Assembly: GCA_965197865.1 (NCBI GenBank)
Contig: CBDANZ010000002.1
Location: forward strand, 434,001 to 498,000
Reading direction: 5' to 3'
DNA length: 64,000 nt
Origin: CBDANZ01 sp965197865
GTDB lineage: Bacteria > Acidobacteriota > Vicinamibacteria > Vicinamibacterales > CAVVIG01
The translations under genes were made by a program, and so were the position numbers. The notes below the pieces were generated by a model. The model was not told where the DNA came from, made no database searches, and saw only the letters and a program-made list of their open reading frames with translations. Positions 61,152-64,000 of this stretch are shown in pieces (the stretch's first letter is position 1; each line of letters starts with the position of its first letter).

Positions 61152-61604
61152 ATGCGAACAAGACTAGCCGTTGCAATCGCGAGTATGGCGCTCGTTCTGG
61201 CTGGGACCGCAGCGTCGCTAATGGCCCATCACGCATTTGCGGCCGAATTCGACGCAAATAAGCCGGTCGCCTTCACAGGCACGGTCAGCAAGATGGAGTG
61301 GGTCAATCCTCATGTCTGGCTGCACATTAACGTGAAAACAGCGGATGGGACGATGGAAGAATGGGCGTTCGAAGCCGGGACCCCGAACGTGCTGTTCAGG
61401 CGCGGGTTTACGAAGGCGTCGCTGCTGCCGGGCACCGAGGTGAAGGTCGAGGGATACCAGGCGAAGGACGGGACCAAGCGAGCCAATGGCCGGGACCTCA
61501 CGTTCCCCGATGGCAGCAAACTGTTCCTGGGTTCGTCTGGGACTGGGGCGCCATATGAGCTGACGCCTGACAGCCAGAAGCCCATCGACCAGCAGAATCG
61601 CTAA
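61152..61604 (+). CDS. DUF6152 family exported protein
   Basis: A 150-residue exported protein with signal peptide ending near LMAHHAFAAEFD. The mature part reads KPVAFTGTVSKMEWVNPHVW, EEWAFEAGTPNVLFRRG and ANGRDLTFPDGSKLFLGSS, the DUF6152 pattern (small OB/beta fold of unknown function). AGGAGG lies 10 bases upstream of ATG. A strong hairpin follows the stop. Confidence 0.82.
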   Translation: MRTRLAVAIASMALVLAGTAASLMAHHAFAAEFDANKPVAFTGTVSKMEWVNPHVWLHINVKTADGTMEEWAFEAGTPNVLFRRGFTKASLLPGTEVKVEGYQAKDGTKRANGRDLTFPDGSKLFLGSSGTGAPYELTPDSQKPIDQQNR

Positions 61605-61618
61605 GGGTCGTGCGGACA

Positions 61619-61652
61619 GACGGGTAGCCCAGAAAGTCCTGGGCATCCCGTC
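61619..61652 (+). terminator. Hairpin after the DUF6152 gene
   Basis: Arms GACGGG plus GCCCAG (61619-61632) pair with CTGGGC plus CCCGTC (61639-61652), with one internal TA/AT mismatch and loop AAAGTC. It begins 15 bases after the stop. No T-tract follows, so termination may be Rho-assisted. Confidence 0.55.
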
Positions 61653-61836
61653 CGTGCGATCACGTTCGTCAGGGCACGATCGGTGTGCACACGCTGCGTG
61701 TACACAGCGTTGCGGGTGGGGGTTGGACTAGCGTGACGCCAGGCGCCGGCCGCCCCCCCCAACGCCACACCGAGACTGTCGTCGGTTTTCTGCCCCGGAT
61801 CGATCAACGCGCTACCGCGCGCGCACGAGAGTCACG

Positions 61837-61990
61837 ATGTGCGCGACAACGTGCGCACGCACAAAAGCCAGCTGGTGCAACGTTGGCTGCCGACATCCCC
61901 GCGTGCCCGTCTATGTCATTCCGACCAGCAGCGCCTGGGGCAATCGGGGCGAACGCTGGTTCGGCGAAAGGATGGGGCCGATCGCCGGAG
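61837..61990 (+). pseudogene. IS630-type transposase 3' fragment, frameshifted
   Basis: One frame reads MRDNVRTHKSQLVQRWL. The next frame continues HPRVPVYVIPTSSAWGNRGE followed by RWFGE. This is the DN-THK ... TPTSSSWLNxxERWF end of IS630 transposases. It lies in the 414-base gap before the cytochrome gene. The rest of the element is missing. Confidence 0.6.
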
Positions 61991-62018
61991 TCATGAACCG
62001 TTACGCCGAGGATCCGAC

Positions 62019-62864
62019 ATGAACATGAAGGGGATCTGTTCCGTGCTGATGGTGGCACTCCTGAGCGCCCTGAGCGTGAGCGCGCAGAGGGATGAACCCA
62101 TTCCACCCATTCCTCAGGACCTTCCGACGAAGAATCCACTCGAGGGGAACGTCGAAGCCATCCGTTCCGGCACGAGTATGTATCGCCAGAAGTGCGCGGA
62201 CTGCCACGGCTGGGACGCGAGAGGCGTCCGTGGCCCCGACCTGACACAGGTCTGGGCCTCCGGCAGAACCGACGACGGCCTTTTCCGGACCCTCCGGACC
62301 GGCATAGCCGGCACAGAGATGCCCCCTGCGGGCGGCTTCGGCGGCACGTCCGACGAAGAAATCTGGAAGATGTTGGCGTATCTGCGGACGCTGGCCGCGC
62401 CAGCCCCCAGCGATCCCCCGCGCGGCAATGCCCAGAGCGGCGAAAACATCTTCCAGGGGAAGTGCGCCAGCTGTCACCGTGTGGACGGGCACGGCGGTCG
62501 GCTCGGTCCCGATTTGTCGCGTGTCGGAGTGTCGCGCGCGCGCGCCGCGCTGACCCGGCAGATTCGCGGCGCGGTCGAGGACTTCGCGGCTGGCTACGAG
62601 CCGGTCACGCTGACCACCCCGACCGGCCAGCAGATCCATGGCGTGAAGAAAAACGAAGATCTGTTTTCCGTGCAGATCATGGACACACGCGAGCGAATTC
62701 AGGGCTACCTTCGTGAAGACATGCGCACAGTGACGAACGAGCAGCGATCGTCGATGCCGGTGTTTGGGGTCGACAAGCTCACCGAAAGCGACCTCGACGA
62801 CCTGCTGGCGTATCTTGCGACGCTGCGCGGCGCGAGCACCGCCGTGCCCACCGACGGTACGTAA
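62019..62864 (+). CDS. Di-haem c-type cytochrome
   Basis: A 281-residue periplasmic cytochrome from ATG 62019 (or 62025). Signal peptide CSVLMVALLSALSVSAQ. Two haem-binding motifs: CADCH in RQKCADCHGWDARGVRGPDL and CASCH in QGKCASCHRVDGHGGRLGPD. Each is followed by a Met-containing segment (TEMPPAGGFGG; RSSMPVFGVDKL) supplying the sixth ligand. Next to a PQQ dehydrogenase, so it probably carries electrons from it. Its maturation would use the Ccm system at 0-4.8 kb. Confidence 0.88.
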   Translation: MNMKGICSVLMVALLSALSVSAQRDEPIPPIPQDLPTKNPLEGNVEAIRSGTSMYRQKCADCHGWDARGVRGPDLTQVWASGRTDDGLFRTLRTGIAGTEMPPAGGFGGTSDEEIWKMLAYLRTLAAPAPSDPPRGNAQSGENIFQGKCASCHRVDGHGGRLGPDLSRVGVSRARAALTRQIRGAVEDFAAGYEPVTLTTPTGQQIHGVKKNEDLFSVQIMDTRERIQGYLREDMRTVTNEQRSSMPVFGVDKLTESDLDDLLAYLATLRGASTAVPTDGT

Positions 62865-62989
62865 TGCACATGGGCGCCGGGGGTTGTCCAGATGCGGGTG
62901 CGGCGTTCAGGCCCGACCAAGCGGTCGCTGCGCGGACCCACGTCACCCCGGTCGTCAGACCGAGCGTTCAAAGGAAAGGTAAGACACGT

Positions 62990-64000
62990 ATGCGTGCGAT
63001 CGTCGCTCGTCTCGTCTCGATCACGATCCTGACCGGCATTGTCGGTGCCGTACTCGTGGGTGCCGTTGTTGTCGGCGCTCAGCAGCCGCGGCCGGCGGGG
63101 CCGGCGGTGGTGACGACTCAGGATCTGCTGGACGGCTTGAAGGACGCGAGCCGCTGGCTGCTGGTCGGGGGCAACTACAGCGCGCAGCGCCACAGCCCCT
63201 TGACGCAAATCACCCCCGCGAACGTGCAGCGGCTCCAGCCGCAGTGGACATTCCAGACCAACACGCTCGGCTCGTTCGAGACGACGTCGCTGCTCCTCGA
63301 CAACGTCCTCTATATCACCGGACCGAGCGGCACCAACAGCCTGGCGTGGGCGCTCGACGCGCGCACGGGACGGCAGATTTGGCGGTATCGACGCGAGCTC
63401 CCGAGCGACCTCGCCTGCTGCAGGGTGAATCGCGGTTTAGGCGTCCTTGGCGATCACCTGTTCATGACGACGCGTGACGCCCACCTGCTCGCGCTTGACA
63501 GGAAGACGGGCGCCCTCGTGTGGGACGTGACGATGGCGGATTACAAGAGCGGCTATGGGGCGACGATCGCGCCGCTCGTCGTGAAGGACAAGGTGATCGT
63601 GGGCGCCATGGGCGCCGAATACGCGATTCGCAGCTTTATCGATGCGTACGACGCGCAGACCGGCAAGCGCGCGTGGCGCTTCTACACGATCCCTGGGCCG
63701 GGCGAACCGGGGCATGAGACATGGGCCGGTGACTCGTGGCAGCGGGGTGGAGGGTCGGTCTGGCAGACGGGCAGCTACGATCCGGAGCTGAACCTCGTGT
63801 ATTACGGGATTGGCAATCCGGCTCCGGACTACAACGGGGAAGTGCGTAAGGGCGACAACCTGTATACGGCCTCGCTGGTGGCGCTCGACCCGGACAGCGG
63901 CCGGCTGCGCTGGCATTATCAGTTCACCCCGCATGACTTGCACGACTGGGACGCGGCGCAGGTGCCGGTCCTAGGCGATCTGACGATCGAGGGCCAGCCG
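62990..64000 (+). CDS. PQQ-dependent alcohol dehydrogenase-type quinoprotein, 5' part
   Basis: Open from ATG 62990 to the window end (337 codons, no stop). Signal/anchor ITILTGIVGAVLVGAVVVGA. Quinoprotein propeller: SRWLLVGGNYSAQRHSPLTQ, ALDARTGRQIWRYRRELPSD, then ACCRVNRGLGVLGDHLFMTT with the vicinal Cys pair that contacts PQQ, GYGATIAPLVVKDKVIVGAM, and QFTPHDLHDWDAAQVPVL. An AAAGGAAAGG ribosome site precedes it. It oxidises an alcohol or aldehyde in the periplasm and passes electrons to the cytochrome upstream. Confidence 0.92.
   Translation, partial: MRAIVARLVSITILTGIVGAVLVGAVVVGAQQPRPAGPAVVTTQDLLDGLKDASRWLLVGGNYSAQRHSPLTQITPANVQRLQPQWTFQTNTLGSFETTSLLLDNVLYITGPSGTNSLAWALDARTGRQIWRYRRELPSDLACCRVNRGLGVLGDHLFMTTRDAHLLALDRKTGALVWDVTMADYKSGYGATIAPLVVKDKVIVGAMGAEYAIRSFIDAYDAQTGKRAWRFYTIPGPGEPGHETWAGDSWQRGGGSVWQTGSYDPELNLVYYGIGNPAPDYNGEVRKGDNLYTASLVALDPDSGRLRWHYQFTPHDLHDWDAAQVPVLGDLTIEGQP

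Noticed and set aside
61753..61760. C8 run as a phase-variable switch
   Set aside because: It lies outside any recognisable gene.
1..64000. tRNA genes or an integrated phage
   Set aside because: I found no cloverleaf-like sequence, integrase or phage structural gene on reading both strands by eye; a dedicated tRNA scan was not possible.

Overview
The window reads as a high-GC, Gram-negative chromosome of an Acidobacteriota-like bacterium, probably a Vicinamibacteria-type lineage. This is an inference from the family mix: secreted proteins with a DFSGIW-like start and GRWEGDTL motif, DUF6152, a PQQ dehydrogenase with a c-type cytochrome, EHN-type epoxide hydrolase, and many outer-membrane barrels and GT39-like membrane proteins. 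There is no phage, CRISPR array or tRNA. RNase P RNA (rnpB) is present at 47.3-47.8 kb.

Layout. 0-4.8 kb: a tightly overlapping cytochrome c maturation operon (partial ccmH, zinc-ribbon membrane protein, secreted anchored protein, ccmA, ccmB, ccmC, ccmD-like, small membrane protein). 4.8-9.8 kb: metallophosphoesterase, aroK-aroA, a broken HATPase gene, inositol monophosphatase and a broken outer-membrane barrel. 9.8-12.8 kb: a fossil GT39-like glycosyltransferase, and a VTT-domain gene split by an IS1182/IS5-like element with TTAG target duplications. 12.8-27.3 kb: a surface-glycan or glycolipid region (GT2, flippase-methyltransferase fusion, membrane proteins, radical SAM, GT4s, DUF4214-methyltransferase, methyltransferase, epimerase-acyltransferase fusion), in which many genes are frameshifted. 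27.3-29.6 kb: ttcA, dtd and a secreted barrel. 29.8-32.5 kb: a metallo-beta-lactamase gene split by a 158-bp MITE that itself carries an IS1111-group IS110 element, with a second MITE next to it. 32.5-47.3 kb: mostly intact housekeeping genes (glpD, methyltransferase, dapF, lipoprotein, radC carrying a third MITE in frame, larC, metG, tatD, polyprenyl synthase, macro domain, ligA, NtrC-type regulator). 47.3-52 kb: rnpB, amidohydrolase, epimerase, ComEA-like protein, then decaying fragments. 52-64 kb: an accessory catabolic-looking region with three members (and one fragment) of a secreted family, epoxide hydrolase, family III CoA-transferase, beta-propeller lipoprotein, DoxX, DUF6152, di-heme cytochrome c and a PQQ dehydrogenase that runs off the end.

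The most notable signal is the mobile-element story. Three 158-bp MITE copies have 18-bp terminal repeats and CTAG duplications. Their ends resemble those of the full IS at 11.0-12.5 kb, which is a likely source of transposase. One copy adds exactly 54 sense codons to radC. Another was the target of an IS1111-type element whose long non-coding end contains an 8-base match spanning its own insertion site, as a bridge-RNA guide would. Second is a DapF homologue in which both catalytic cysteines are serine. Third is the density of broken genes (more than a dozen, by nonsense, indel, deletion and insertion) beside long intact housekeeping genes. That pattern argues for real decay in the accessory regions, although homopolymer sequencing errors could explain some single-base indels.
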